Origin: JABDIP01 sp965227455
Lineage (GTDB): Bacteria > Pseudomonadota > Alphaproteobacteria > DSM-16000 > Inquilinaceae
Assembly (NCBI GenBank): GCA_965227455.1
Contig: OZ245752.1
Coordinates: forward strand, 806,001-870,000
Length of the DNA: 64,000 nt
Direction of reading: 5' to 3'
Part shown: positions 1 through 9,405 of the stretch, one piece after another
Position numbering within the stretch: the stretch's first letter is position 1
Layout: the number at the start of each line of letters is the position of its first letter
Position numbers and translations under genes: made by a program
Notes under the pieces: generated by a model
Seen by the model: only the letters and a program-made list of their open reading frames with translations
The model's database searches: none
Told to the model about the DNA's origin: nothing

Positions 1-252
1 CGTCAGTGCCCAGCTCAGGGTCTCGCCCATCAGGCTGGGGCGCATGAAGTCGCATTCCGCATGCACCGTCGGCAGCCCCTGGCCGTCCGCCATCAGCCGG
101 CCGGCATAGTTGAGGCCGAGCCGCTGGTAGAACCAGTCCTCCACCGTCGCGTTCATCAGGTCGAAGTAGCGCGGGAAATAGACAATGCCGCCCGGATCGC
201 AATGGGAAAAGCGGACCAGCCGGTCGACGGAGAAGATGCGTTCAGACCCCAA
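1..252 (-). CDS. Acyl-CoA thioesterase, hot-dog (4-HBT) family, 5' part
   Basis: The first 84 codons are visible; the gene runs off the left edge. The product has the 4-hydroxybenzoyl-CoA thioesterase signature HCDPGGIVYFPRYF near residue 17, in which the Asp is the catalytic residue of the family, followed by the long central helix of the hot-dog fold. The proposed start is a TTG at 252, preceded by AAGGAG at 265-260 with seven bases of spacing; no ATG lies upstream in frame. It overlaps the end of the upstream ABC ATPase gene by 11 bases, so it is translated from the same leftward mRNA. It probably hydrolyses an aryl- or acyl-CoA intermediate of the aromatic pathway (inference from context). 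Confidence 0.85.
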   Translation of the reverse strand, partial: MGSERIFSVDRLVRFSHCDPGGIVYFPRYFDLMNATVEDWFYQRLGLNYAGRLMADGQGLPTVHAECDFMRPSLMGETLSWALT

Positions 253-943
253 GATACCGCTCCTTCAGGCTCGGGTCGGCTCGGAAGGCGGCGGCATCGC
301 CGGCCCAGGCGACGCGCCCCTTCTCGATGATGGTATGGCGGTCGGCCAGCCGCGCCAGTGCGTCGACATTCTTGTCGATGACCAGGATCGCCTGGCCGTC
401 GGCCTTCAGCCCGGACAGGCAGGACCAGATCTCCGCCCGGATCAGCGGCGCCAGCCCTTCGGTGGCTTCGTCCAGGATCAGCAGCCGCGGGTTGGTCATC
501 AGCGCCCGTCCGATGGCCAGCATCTGCTGCTCGCCGCCGGACAGCTGGCCGCCCATATTGCCGCGCCGCTCCGCCAGGCGGGGGAACAGGGCGTAGACCC
601 GCTGCTCGGTCCAGGGGTCGGAGCGGCCGGACCGGTTGGCGGCGGTGGCCACCAGGTTCTCCGCCACGGACAGGTTCGGGAAGATCTGCCGGCCCTCGGG
701 CACCAGCCCCAGCCCGGTGCGGGCGATGGCATGGGGCGGGCGTCCGTGCAGCGGCTCGCCGTCCAGCAGCACCTGGCCGGCGCGCGGCGGCGTCAGGCCC
801 AGGATCGAGCGGATGGTGGTCGTCTTGCCCATGCCGTTGCGGCCCATCAGGGTCACCATTTCGCCGGCTCCGACCTCCAGATCCATGCCGAACAGGACCT
901 GGCTTTCGCCGTAGAAGGTCTCCAGCCCTTCCGCCCGCAGCAT
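242..943 (-). CDS. livF: Branched-chain/aromatic acid ABC transporter ATPase, LivF type
   Basis: A 233-residue ATP-binding subunit of a HAAT-type (Liv) importer. It has Walker A (GRNGMGKTT, about residue 34), signature LSGGEQQ and Walker B LLILDEA, and ends at the short length typical of LivF. Its ATG shares one base with the TGA of the preceding livG-type gene, so the two are translationally coupled. Neighbouring ligase and beta-oxidation-like genes suggest that the substrate is an aromatic carboxylate rather than an amino acid; that is inference, since the family signature alone does not give the substrate. Confidence 0.93.
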   Translation of the reverse strand: MLRAEGLETFYGESQVLFGMDLEVGAGEMVTLMGRNGMGKTTTIRSILGLTPPRAGQVLLDGEPLHGRPPHAIARTGLGLVPEGRQIFPNLSVAENLVATAANRSGRSDPWTEQRVYALFPRLAERRGNMGGQLSGGEQQMLAIGRALMTNPRLLILDEATEGLAPLIRAEIWSCLSGLKADGQAILVIDKNVDALARLADRHTIIEKGRVAWAGDAAAFRADPSLKERYLGV

Positions 944-1704
944 CAGACCGCGCCCTCGGTCTCGCCGAGATAGGCCTCCTGCACCGCGGGGTCGGCGCGG
1001 ATCGCCTCCGGCGTGCCGCTGGCAATGACCCGGCCATAGACCAGCACCGTGATACGGTCCGCCAGGGTGAACACCGCATCCATATCGTGCTCGACCAGCA
1101 GGATCGTCAGCGTGCCCTTCAGGGACGACAGCAGCGCCACCATGCGGGCCGATTCCTCCGGTCCCATGCCAGCCATCGGCTCGTCCAGCAAGAGCACGGT
1201 GGGATCGGTGGCCATGGCCATGGCGACTTCCAGCTGCCGCTGCTCGCCATGGGACAGGCTGGCCGCCGGGATATCGGCCCGCTCGGCCAGGCCGACCCGC
1301 TGCAGCGCCGCCAGGGCCGGCTCGCGCAGCGCCGGATCGGTCCGGGCGCCACGCCAGAAGCGGAAGCTGTGCCCGGCATTGGCCTGCACCGCCATGGCGA
1401 CATTGTCGGCGGCGGTGAAGCCGGAGAAGATGCTGGTCACCTGGAAGCTGCGCACCAGGCCGCGCCGGGCCCGATCGGCCGTCGCCAGCCGCGACACATC
1501 CTCGCCGGCGAACAGGATGCGCCCGGCATCCTGCACGATCTCGCCGGCCAGCTGGCCGATCAAGGTGGTCTTGCCGGCACCGTTGGGGCCGATCACCGCG
1601 TGCAGCTCGCCGGTCCGCACGTCGAGCGACAGATTGTCGGTGGCGGTCAGGCCGCCGAAGCGCTTCGACAGGCCCTCGGCCCGCAGCATGGCGGAGTCAG
1701 TCAT
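943..1704 (-). CDS. livG: Branched-chain/aromatic acid ABC transporter ATPase, LivG type
   Basis: A 253-residue ATPase with Walker A GPNGAGKTT near residue 38, signature LSHGEQRQ and Walker B VLLLDEP. Length and C-terminus fit LivG, the partner of LivF in the heterodimeric ATPase of HAAT importers. The start overlaps the end of the permease gene by 8 bases and the stop overlaps the livF start by one, so translation of livM, livG and livF is tightly coupled. MTDSAM offers two nearby ATGs; the first is used because of the overlap. Confidence 0.93.
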   Translation of the reverse strand: MTDSAMLRAEGLSKRFGGLTATDNLSLDVRTGELHAVIGPNGAGKTTLIGQLAGEIVQDAGRILFAGEDVSRLATADRARRGLVRSFQVTSIFSGFTAADNVAMAVQANAGHSFRFWRGARTDPALREPALAALQRVGLAERADIPAASLSHGEQRQLEVAMAMATDPTVLLLDEPMAGMGPEESARMVALLSSLKGTLTILLVEHDMDAVFTLADRITVLVYGRVIASGTPEAIRADPAVQEAYLGETEGAV

Positions 1705-2740
1705 CGGCTTCGACCGGTTTTGCCGGGTCCGGCATGGCCGGTGCGATGGACCCGCCTGGGGTCCCCTGGATCAGCCCGTACAGCCCCCGCCGGGCGAACA
1801 GCACCACCAGCAGCAGGATCGGACCCAGCACGATCTGCCAATGCTCGGTGATGTCGGCCAGCACCTCCTCCATCAGCAAAAGGGCGGCGGCGCCGAACAC
1901 TGGCCCGAACAGGGTGCCCATGCCGCCCAGCACCACCATCACGATGATCTCGCCGGACCGGTCCCAGGTCATGAAGGCCGGCCCGGCATAGGTGGTCGCG
2001 TTGGCCAGCAGGGCCCCGGCCAGCCCGCCGCCGGCCCCGGCGAGGGTGAAGGCCGCCAGCTTGTAGCGATAGGTCGGGAAGCCCAGCGCCTGCATGCGGC
2101 GCTCGTTCTCCTTCACGCCGCGGATCACCATGCCGAAGCGGGCGTTGAGCAGCCGGTGGCAGAAGCCCAGGAAAGCCAGCAGGATCGCCAGCACCAGGTA
2201 GTAGAAGCTGGTGTTGTCCTCGATGTCGATCAGCCCGCCGAATTCCGACCGGGTCCATAGGGCGATGCCGTCATCGCCGCCATAGCGCCGCATCGAGACG
2301 AACAGGAAATAGAACATCTGCGCGAAGGCGAGCGTGATCATGATGAAGCCGATGCCCTTGGTGCGCAGGCAGATGGCGCCGATCACGAAGGCCGCCAGGG
2401 CCGAGGCCAGCACTGCCAGCGGCCAGACCAGGAAGGCGTTCACGCTGCCCGGTAGGCCGAACAGCGTGCTGCCCTCGAACTGGTGGAAGAACATCACTCC
2501 GACCACATAGGCGCCGATGCCGACGAAGGCGGCGTGGCCGAAGCTGACCATGCCGCCGAAGCCGAGGACCAGGTCCAGGCTGGCGGCGGCCAGCCCGAAG
2601 ATCAGGATTCGGGTGGCGAGGCTGATGTAGAACCGCTCGCCCGCCGCCTCCGCCAGCAAGGGCAGCACCAGCAGGAAGGCCAGGGTGGCGAGCAGCACGA
2701 TGCGCTCGCGGGTCGCGAAGAGGCGGGTCAACGCGCTCAT
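1697..2740 (-). CDS. livM: Branched-chain/aromatic acid ABC transporter permease, LivM type
   Basis: A 347-residue inner-membrane permease with about eight to ten hydrophobic segments and the conserved LivM stretch GFGGMVSFGHAAFVGIG near residue 65. It forms the translocation path with the LivH-type permease encoded just upstream. The 200 bases between the two permease genes are almost entirely filled by a nested inverted repeat (2761-2937), which is unusual for subunits of one complex. The C-terminal tail is hydrophilic and about 20 residues long. Confidence 0.92.
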   Translation of the reverse strand: MSALTRLFATRERIVLLATLAFLLVLPLLAEAAGERFYISLATRILIFGLAAASLDLVLGFGGMVSFGHAAFVGIGAYVVGVMFFHQFEGSTLFGLPGSVNAFLVWPLAVLASALAAFVIGAICLRTKGIGFIMITLAFAQMFYFLFVSMRRYGGDDGIALWTRSEFGGLIDIEDNTSFYYLVLAILLAFLGFCHRLLNARFGMVIRGVKENERRMQALGFPTYRYKLAAFTLAGAGGGLAGALLANATTYAGPAFMTWDRSGEIIVMVVLGGMGTLFGPVFGAAALLLMEEVLADITEHWQIVLGPILLLVVLFARRGLYGLIQGTPGGSIAPAMPDPAKPVEADD

Positions 2741-2760
2741 GTGCGCTTACCAACAAGGGG

Positions 2761-2937
2761 AACCACAGAGGCACAGAGACACAGAGAACTAACGGTGCCG
2801 CAACCTCCCTTTGTCATTCCCGCGAAGGCGGGAATCCAGTCGGCACCGGCGTTTCCTGGATTCCCGCCTTCGCGGGAATGACAACGGAGAGTGGGGTGCA
2901 ATACCGGCCCCCTCTGTGTCTCTGTGTCTCCGTGGTT
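2761..2937. repeat. Nested inverted repeat, copy 1
   Basis: Outer arms 2761-2786 and 2912-2937 are inverted copies matching at 24 of 26 positions and built of a period-8 unit (CACAGAGR). Inner arms 2813-2839 and 2856-2882 are perfect 27-base inverted copies, each itself a small palindrome around ATTCCCGC/GCGGGAAT. In mRNA the whole would fold into a long hairpin between the two permease genes. The inner type of palindrome is dispersed in many proteobacterial genomes; further copies here lie at 3887-4064 and 27192-27369. Confidence 0.9.
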
Positions 2938-2944
2938 CATTCTC

Positions 2945-3865
2945 TTACGCCGGCGCCGGAAAGAGCCCGCGGGGCCGAAAGAACAGCACCGCCGCCATGA
3001 CGATGTAGATCGACATGGAGGAGAGCGAGGCGCCGACGCCGTCCGCCGTCGACGGGTCCAGCAGCAGCTTGAAGGCGGCCGGCAGCAGGATACGGCCGAA
3101 GGTGTCGACCAGCCCGACCAGCAGGGCGCCGATGAAGGCGCCGCGGATCGAGCCGATGCCGCCGATCACGATCACCACGAAGGTCAGGATCAGGATCTGC
3201 TCGCCCATGCCGACCTGCACGGCCAGGATCGGCCCGGCCATGGCGCCGGCCAGGGCCGCCAGCCCGGCGCCCAGCGCGAAGACCAGGCTGTAGAGCAGGG
3301 CGACATTGACCCCCAGCGCTCCGACCATCTCCCGGTTGGAGGCGCCGGCCCGGATCAGCATGCCGATGCGGGTGCGGCCGATCAGGGCCCACAGGAACAC
3401 CGCCACGGCAATGCCGACACCGATGATGGCCAGCCGAAAGGCCGGGTAGGGGGCGCCGGGCAGGATCTCAACGGTGCCCGACAGAAAGGCTGGCGGATTG
3501 GAGAAGATCGGCACCGGCCCCCAGATGATCCGTACCAGCTCGTTGAAGAACAGGATCAGCCCGAAGGTCGCCAGCACCTGGTCCAGATGGTCGCGACGAT
3601 ACAGGGTTCGCAGCGCAACGACCTCCACCGCCAGCCCGACCAGCGCCGCCAGCGGCAACGCCACCAGCAGCGCAAAGACGAAGCTGTCGAACAGCCCGGC
3701 GAAGGTCGCGGTCAGATAGGCCCCGACCATGTAGAACGAGCCATGCGCCAGGTTGATCATGTCCATGATGCCGAACACCAGCGTCAGCCCCGCCGCCATC
3801 AGGAACAGCATCACGCCCAGCTGCACACCGTTGAGCACCTGCTCGACGAAGAGGAGGGCGGTCAT
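2945..3865 (-). CDS. livH: Branched-chain/aromatic acid ABC transporter permease, LivH type
   Basis: A 306-residue permease from ATG 3865 (MTALLFVEQVL), with the LivH landmark LTLVFGIMDMINLAHGSFYM near residue 30 and about eight membrane segments. The frame stays open upstream to 3910, but that extension would translate the outer arm of the adjacent repeat, so ATG 3865 is preferred. It sits between two nested inverted repeats, one 22 bases before its start and one just after its stop. It pairs with the LivM-type permease encoded downstream. Confidence 0.93.
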   Translation of the reverse strand: MTALLFVEQVLNGVQLGVMLFLMAAGLTLVFGIMDMINLAHGSFYMVGAYLTATFAGLFDSFVFALLVALPLAALVGLAVEVVALRTLYRRDHLDQVLATFGLILFFNELVRIIWGPVPIFSNPPAFLSGTVEILPGAPYPAFRLAIIGVGIAVAVFLWALIGRTRIGMLIRAGASNREMVGALGVNVALLYSLVFALGAGLAALAGAMAGPILAVQVGMGEQILILTFVVIVIGGIGSIRGAFIGALLVGLVDTFGRILLPAAFKLLLDPSTADGVGASLSSMSIYIVMAAVLFFRPRGLFPAPA

Positions 3866-3886
3866 GGGGCGATGCCCCGGTTCTTC

Positions 3887-4064
3887 ACCACCAAGACACC
3901 AAGGCACCAAGGGGCCGGCCTCTTGCCCCCGTCACTGGACGTCATTCCCGCGAAAGCGGGAATCCAGGCGACGCCAGCGCTTGCTGGATTCCCGCTTTCG
4001 CGGGAATGACGAGCGGTGGCGGGGGCAAGGGACAAACCGCTTGGTGCCTTGGTGTCTTGGTGGT
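3887..4064. repeat. Nested inverted repeat, copy 2 (variant outer arms)
   Basis: Outer arms 3887-3911 and 4040-4064 are perfect 25-base inverted copies built of a different period-8 unit (CACCAAGR). Inner arms 3941-3967 and 3984-4010 are perfect 27-base inverted copies, nearly the same sequence as the inner arms of the copies at 2761 and 27192. A third pairing segment (CTTGCCCCCG with its complement) lies between outer and inner arms. The right end abuts the stop codon of the small membrane protein gene at 4064. Confidence 0.9.
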
Positions 4065-4321
4065 CAGTCATCTTGGTCCGTCCGATCCGGAAGACGGTCG
4101 AGCCGCTCCAGGATGCGGGCCTGCGCAAGCAGAATGAGAACCACGGCGATGGCAACGATGAGCAAGCCGACCGTGCTGGCGAAATCGACGTGGACGTAGG
4201 TGTCATGAAAGAGCACCGCCTGCTCGGACTTCATCCTCCACCACCAGAGATATGGAAGGAGGATTACCGCCACGGCGGCGACACCCACCACCGCAGCAGC
4301 AATCCTCAATAGGCGCGACAT
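4064..4321 (-). CDS. Small two-segment membrane protein, unknown function
   Basis: An 85-residue product from ATG 4321; a TTG two codons upstream is also possible. It has two hydrophobic segments (about residues 3-25 and 46-67) separated by a loop containing WWWRMKSEQ, and a charged tail ending DQDD. I do not recognise a family. It lies 25 bases after the substrate-binding protein gene and before livH, where HAAT operons normally have no extra gene, and its stop codon touches a repeat element. No clear Shine-Dalgarno is visible. It could be an accessory membrane subunit or a non-functional passenger. Confidence 0.5.
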   Translation of the reverse strand: MSRLLRIAAAVVGVAAVAVILLPYLWWWRMKSEQAVLFHDTYVHVDFASTVGLLIVAIAVVLILLAQARILERLDRLPDRTDQDD

Positions 4322-4346
4322 CGGCAACTTTCGACGCCCAACGACC

Positions 4347-5513
4347 CTACATCGAGCAATCGTCCGCGTAGGCGTCGGAATGGTTGGTGAAGACGGTGCC
4401 GACCAGCGTGTTGGTCAGCCGGCCCTCGCCATCCTTGGTCACCTGGCGCAGGTAGAAGTCCTGGACCGGGAAGTGGTTGCGGTTGAACTGGAAGCCGCCG
4501 CGGACGGAGTCGAAATTGGCCGATTGCAGGGCCGCCCGGAAGGCCTCGCCATCCTCGATATCGCCGTCGACCTGGCGCACCGCGGCGTCGATCAGCAGGG
4601 CCGCGTCATAGCCCTGGGAGGCGTAGAGCGACGGGATGCGCCCATAGGCCGCCTGGAAATCGGCCACGAAGCGCTGGTTGGCGGCGTTGTCCAGATCCGG
4701 GCTCCACTGGGCCGTGTTCATCACGCCTAGGGCCGCGTCGCCGACCGCCGCCAGGATGTCCTGGCTGAACGAGAAGGCCGGGCCGAACAGCGGCACGTCG
4801 CCTTTGAGCCCCGCCTGGTCGTACTGCTTGACGAAGTTGATGCCCATGCCGCCGGGCAGGAAGAAGAACACCGCGTCGGGGCTGGCGGCCCGCAGCTGCG
4901 CCAGCTCCGCCGCGTAGTCCAGCTGGCCGAGCTCGGTATAGACCTCGCCGGCGATGTTGCCGGTGTAGTAGCGCTTGAAACCTGTCAGGGCGTCGCGGCC
5001 GGCCGGGTAGTTCGGCGCCAGAATGTAGACGTTCTGGAAGCCCTGGTCCTGGACATACTGGCCCATGGCCTCGTGGTTGTTGTCGTTCTGCCAGGCGACG
5101 TTGAAGAAGAACTCGTTGCACTGGGCCCCGGCCAGCACCGACGGGCCGGCATTCGGGCTCAGATAGATCACCTCGTTGCGGGCCATGGTCGGCATCAGGG
5201 CGAGCGCCAGATTGGACCAGACCGTGCCGGTGATGATGTCGACATCCTCCCGCTCGATCATGCGCTCGGCGAGCTGCTTGGCGACATCCGGCTTGCGCTG
5301 GTCGTCGCCTTCGGTGACCACGGTGTCCAGCCCGCCCAGCTTGCCGCCGACATGCTCCAGCCCCAGCATGAAGCCGTCGCGGATGTCGATGCCGAGCCCG
5401 GACCCGCCGCCGGACAGGGTGGTGATCATGCCGACCCGGACCTCATCCGCCGCCTGTGCCGCCCCGGCCGCCATCACGACCGCCGAAGCCATTGCCAATA
5501 CCTTTGTTTTCAT
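4347..5513 (-). CDS. ABC transporter periplasmic substrate-binding protein, LivK type
   Basis: A 388-residue type-I periplasmic binding protein. Residues 1-21 are a clear signal peptide (cleavage after AQA); the mature part starts ADEVRVGMITTLSG, the usual opening of the LivK/AmiC fold, and carries the IRDGFMLGLEHVGGKLGG loop. It captures the substrate for the LivH/M/G/F importer. A hairpin repeat (5577-5721) separates it from the ligase gene upstream. Such a hairpin could stabilise or punctuate the mRNA so that the binding protein is made in excess, but that is inference. Confidence 0.92.
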   Translation of the reverse strand: MKTKVLAMASAVVMAAGAAQAADEVRVGMITTLSGGGSGLGIDIRDGFMLGLEHVGGKLGGLDTVVTEGDDQRKPDVAKQLAERMIEREDVDIITGTVWSNLALALMPTMARNEVIYLSPNAGPSVLAGAQCNEFFFNVAWQNDNNHEAMGQYVQDQGFQNVYILAPNYPAGRDALTGFKRYYTGNIAGEVYTELGQLDYAAELAQLRAASPDAVFFFLPGGMGINFVKQYDQAGLKGDVPLFGPAFSFSQDILAAVGDAALGVMNTAQWSPDLDNAANQRFVADFQAAYGRIPSLYASQGYDAALLIDAAVRQVDGDIEDGEAFRAALQSANFDSVRGGFQFNRNHFPVQDFYLRQVTKDGEGRLTNTLVGTVFTNHSDAYADDCSM

Positions 5514-5576
5514 TGTGTTGTGCCTCCCAATTCCAGTGATGCTTCAGTTTGGTATCGCGTTCCGTATTTTCTCAAG

Positions 5577-5721
5577 ACCCCTCACCCTCCCACGGCTGCG
5601 CCGCGGGCCCCTCCCTCTCCCACAAGGGGAGAGGGGGGCGACACCGGCACCTGCCCCATGCCCCTCTCCCCTTGTGGGAGAGGGAGGGACCCGGCGCGTA
5701 GCGACGGGAGGGTGAGGGGGC
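5577..5721. repeat. Long inverted repeat of the CCCTCACCCTCCC type, copy 1
   Basis: Two arms of about 62 bases face each other. They begin CCCCTCACCCTCCC on the left, end in its complement on the right, and carry an internal CTCTCCC/GGGAGAG palindrome; loop sequences differ slightly. A related element occurs at 24180-24311. It fills most of the gap between the ligase stop and the substrate-binding protein start, inside an apparently single operon. This looks like a dispersed REP-type element. Confidence 0.85.
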
Positions 5722-5752
5722 TTGGATATGTCCGCCCGCAAGTCACAGCACG

Positions 5753-7390
5753 TCATCCTGCCTTCGCCTTCTCCAGCTCCTGCTGGCGCAGGCGGAAGCG
5801 CTGGACCTTGCCGGTTTCCGTGCGCGGCAGGGCCGCGACGAATTCGATGGCGCGGGGGTATTTGTAGGGTGCGATGCGCTGCTTGACGAAATCCTGCAGC
5901 GCGGCAACCAGCTCGTTGCCGGCATCGGCGGTCTCGCGCAGCACGACGAAGGCCTTCACGACAGTGCCGCGATGGGGGTCGGGGGCGCCGACCACGGCGC
6001 ATTCCTTCACCGCCTCGTGGGCCATCAGCGCCGCCTCGACCTCGGGCCCGGCGATGTTGTAGCCCGACGAGATGATCATGTCGTCGGTGCGCGCCTGGTA
6101 CCAGAAATAGCCGTCCTCATCGACCATGTACGCATCGCCGGTCAGGTTCCAGCCGTCCAGGACATAGTCCGCCTGGCGCGGATCGTCGAGGTAGCGGCAG
6201 CCGGTCGGCCCCCTCACCGCCAGACGCCCGACCTCGCCAGCCGGGGCGGGTTTGCCCTCCTCGTCCAGGACGCAGGCCTCGTAGCCCGGCACCGGGCGCC
6301 CGGTGGAGCCGGGGCGGATGTCCTCCACGGCGGCGGAGATGAAGATGTGCAGCATCTCGGTCGCGCCGATGCCGTCGATGATGGCGATGCCGGTCTTGTC
6401 GCGGAACGCCTCCCAGGTCGGCTTGGGCAGGGTCTCGCCGGCCGAGACGCAGCTTCGAAGGCTCGATATATCGTATTGATCCGCCAGGTCGACTATCGCC
6501 CGATAGGCGGTGGGCGCAGTGAAGCAGATGGTCGCCTTGTGGTCCTGAATGCCCTGCAGCAGCACGTCCGGCGGCGCCTTCTCCAGCAGCAGGGTGGCGG
6601 CCCCGACATGGATCGGGAAGGTGACCAGACCGCCCAGGCCGAAGGTGAAGGCGATCGGCGGGCTGCCGCAGAAGACGTCGTCGGCGGTGGGTTTGAGGAT
6701 ATGCGGCGGGAAGCAGTCGCACATCGCCATCACGTCGCGATGGGCGTGCATGGTGCCCTTGGGCTGTCCGGTGGTGCCGGAGGTGAAGGCGATCAGGCAG
6801 ATGTCGTCGGCCGCGGTCTCGACTGCGTCGAAACTGTCCGGCTTGCCGGCCATCAGGCTTTCCAGGCCGTCGGGGGCATCGCCGCCGAAGAGGACGATGC
6901 GGTCGAGCATCGGGGCGGTGGCGCCGGCGGCGGTGAGTTCCTCCGCCAGGCGGACATCGCAGAGCGCCAGTCCGACCTGGGCCTTGTCCAGGATGTAGCC
7001 CAACTCCACCGCCCGCAGCAGCGGCATGGTCGGCACCGCGACGCCGCCGGCGCGGGTGACGGCGAACCAGCAGGCGACCATCATCGGATTGTTGGCGCCG
7101 CGCAGCAGCACCCGATTACCCGGCACCAGGCCCAGGTCCTCGGTCAGCGCACGGGCGATGCGGTTCACCTGGGCGTGCAGTTCGGCATAGCTCCAGGACC
7201 CGTCCGGCGTGATCAGGCAGGTGCGGTCGCCCCAGCCGTTTTCCATCGCCTTATCAAGCAGTTCCGCGGCGCAGTTCATGCGCTCCGGGTATTGCAGTTC
7301 CGGCAGGGTGAAGGTCAGCTCCGGCCACTGCCCAGCGGGCGGCAGGTTGTCTCGGGCGAAGGTGTCGATATGGGCGGTGTACTCGGCCAT
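5753..7390 (-). CDS. Aryl-CoA ligase, 2-aminobenzoate/benzoate-CoA ligase type
   Basis: A 545-residue AMP-forming ligase that activates a carboxylic acid with ATP and CoA. Visible core motifs are FTSGTTGQPKGTMHAH (phosphate loop), GATEM, the hinge stretch YFWYQARTDDMIISSGYNI and the C-terminal ETGKVQR with the catalytic Lys. The N-terminus (HIDTFARDNLPP..WP and PELQYPERMNCA) resembles 2-aminobenzoate-CoA ligases of abm-type clusters as I know them. ATG 7390 is preferred over the in-frame GTG at 7396 because AGGGGG then sits at normal spacing. The substrate is inferred from family and cluster; benzoate or a related aryl acid remains possible. Confidence 0.85.
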   Translation of the reverse strand: MAEYTAHIDTFARDNLPPAGQWPELTFTLPELQYPERMNCAAELLDKAMENGWGDRTCLITPDGSWSYAELHAQVNRIARALTEDLGLVPGNRVLLRGANNPMMVACWFAVTRAGGVAVPTMPLLRAVELGYILDKAQVGLALCDVRLAEELTAAGATAPMLDRIVLFGGDAPDGLESLMAGKPDSFDAVETAADDICLIAFTSGTTGQPKGTMHAHRDVMAMCDCFPPHILKPTADDVFCGSPPIAFTFGLGGLVTFPIHVGAATLLLEKAPPDVLLQGIQDHKATICFTAPTAYRAIVDLADQYDISSLRSCVSAGETLPKPTWEAFRDKTGIAIIDGIGATEMLHIFISAAVEDIRPGSTGRPVPGYEACVLDEEGKPAPAGEVGRLAVRGPTGCRYLDDPRQADYVLDGWNLTGDAYMVDEDGYFWYQARTDDMIISSGYNIAGPEVEAALMAHEAVKECAVVGAPDPHRGTVVKAFVVLRETADAGNELVAALQDFVKQRIAPYKYPRAIEFVAALPRTETGKVQRFRLRQQELEKAKAG

Positions 7391-7423
7391 GCTCACCCCC
7401 TGTCGATTGCCGTTCCGTGCCGG

Positions 7424-8595
7424 TCAGCCACGCGCCGTCTCCAGGGTCTGGCGGGCGATGATCAGCTTCTGCACCTCGGTGGCACCCTCATAGATGCGCA
7501 GGGCGCGGATCTCGCGATACAGCTCCTCGACCTTGACCCCGGAGACGACGCCAAGCGCGCCGAAGATCTGCACAGCCCCGTCGATCACCGCCTGGGCCGC
7601 CTCGGTGGCATGCATCTTGGCCATGGAGGCCTCGCGGCTGATCCGCTCCGCCCCGGAATCCTTGGCCCAGGCGGCGCGGTAGACCAGCAGGGCGCTGGTA
7701 TCGACCGCCGTCGCCATGTCGGAGATCCGAGCCTGGGTCATCTGCAGGTCCGCGAGCGGCCGGCCGAAGAGTTCACGCTCCGCGGCCCGGCCGACCGCCT
7801 CGTCCAGGGCGCGGCGGGCGAAGCCCAGGGCGGCGGCGCCGACCGTCGGGCGGAACACGTCGAGCGTCGCCATGGCGATCTTGAAGCCTTCGCCGGGCTC
7901 GCCGATCAGGCTCTCCGCCGGCAGCCGGCAATCCTCGAAGGTCAGGGTGCCGAGCGGATGGGGCGCGATCAGGTCGAAACGCTCGGTGACCGAGAGGCCC
8001 GGCGCATCAGCATCGACGACAAAGGCGCTCAGCCCCTTCGCACCCGGTGCCTCGCCGGTGCGGGCGAAGACCACGTAATGGTCGGCGATGCCGGCATTGG
8101 AGATCCAGGTCTTCGCACCGTCCAGGCGCCAGCCATTGCCGTCCCGGCGCGCCCCGGTGGCCAGCGCCGCCACGTCCGAACCCGCCTCGGCCTCGGACAG
8201 GGCGAAGGCGGCGATGGCCTTGCCCTCGCGGACCGGCGGCAGGTAGCGGTCCTTCTGACCGTCGGTTCCGAACAGGCTGATCGGGCCGGTGCCGAGCCCC
8301 TGCATGGCAAAGGCGAAATCCGCGAGACCGGCATGGCGCGCCAGGGTCTCGCGCATCAGGCACAGGCTGCGCACGTCCAGCCGCTCCGACGCGCCACCAT
8401 GGGAGGCGGGGACGCTGTGCGCCAGCCAGCCGCCATCGCCGAGCCGCGCCACGAGGTCGCGACAGGCAGCGTCGATGTCGCCGGATCCCTGTCCGCCATC
8501 CGCCAGCGCCTCGCCGGCCCAGCGATCGATGGCGGTGGCGAGGTCGCGGTGCCGGTCGTCGAAGAAGGGCCAGTGGAGGAAGCTGGTATCGGCCA

Positions 8596-8596
<1 letters not shown>
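7424..8596 (-). CDS. Acyl-CoA dehydrogenase
   Basis: A 390-residue FAD-dependent acyl-CoA dehydrogenase. Visible are the central FAD-binding strand (ALSEAEAGSDVA, then KTWISNAGIADHYVV) and the C-terminal IYEGATEVQKLIIAR, whose first Glu is at the usual place of the catalytic base. The gene start overlaps the upstream crotonase stop by one base. In context it probably oxidises the ring-derived or ring-opened CoA ester; the precise substrate cannot be read from the sequence. Confidence 0.92.

Positions 8597-9401
<805 letters not shown>

Positions 9402-9405
<4 letters not shown>

Noticed and set aside
3866..3910. Upstream in-frame extension of livH
   Set aside because: It would translate the outer arm of the nested repeat; ATG 3865 fits homologues.
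2761..4064. Closely spaced palindromic repeats as a possible CRISPR array
   Set aside because: Only two large, nested elements separated by a full gene; no regular spacer pattern and no cas genes.
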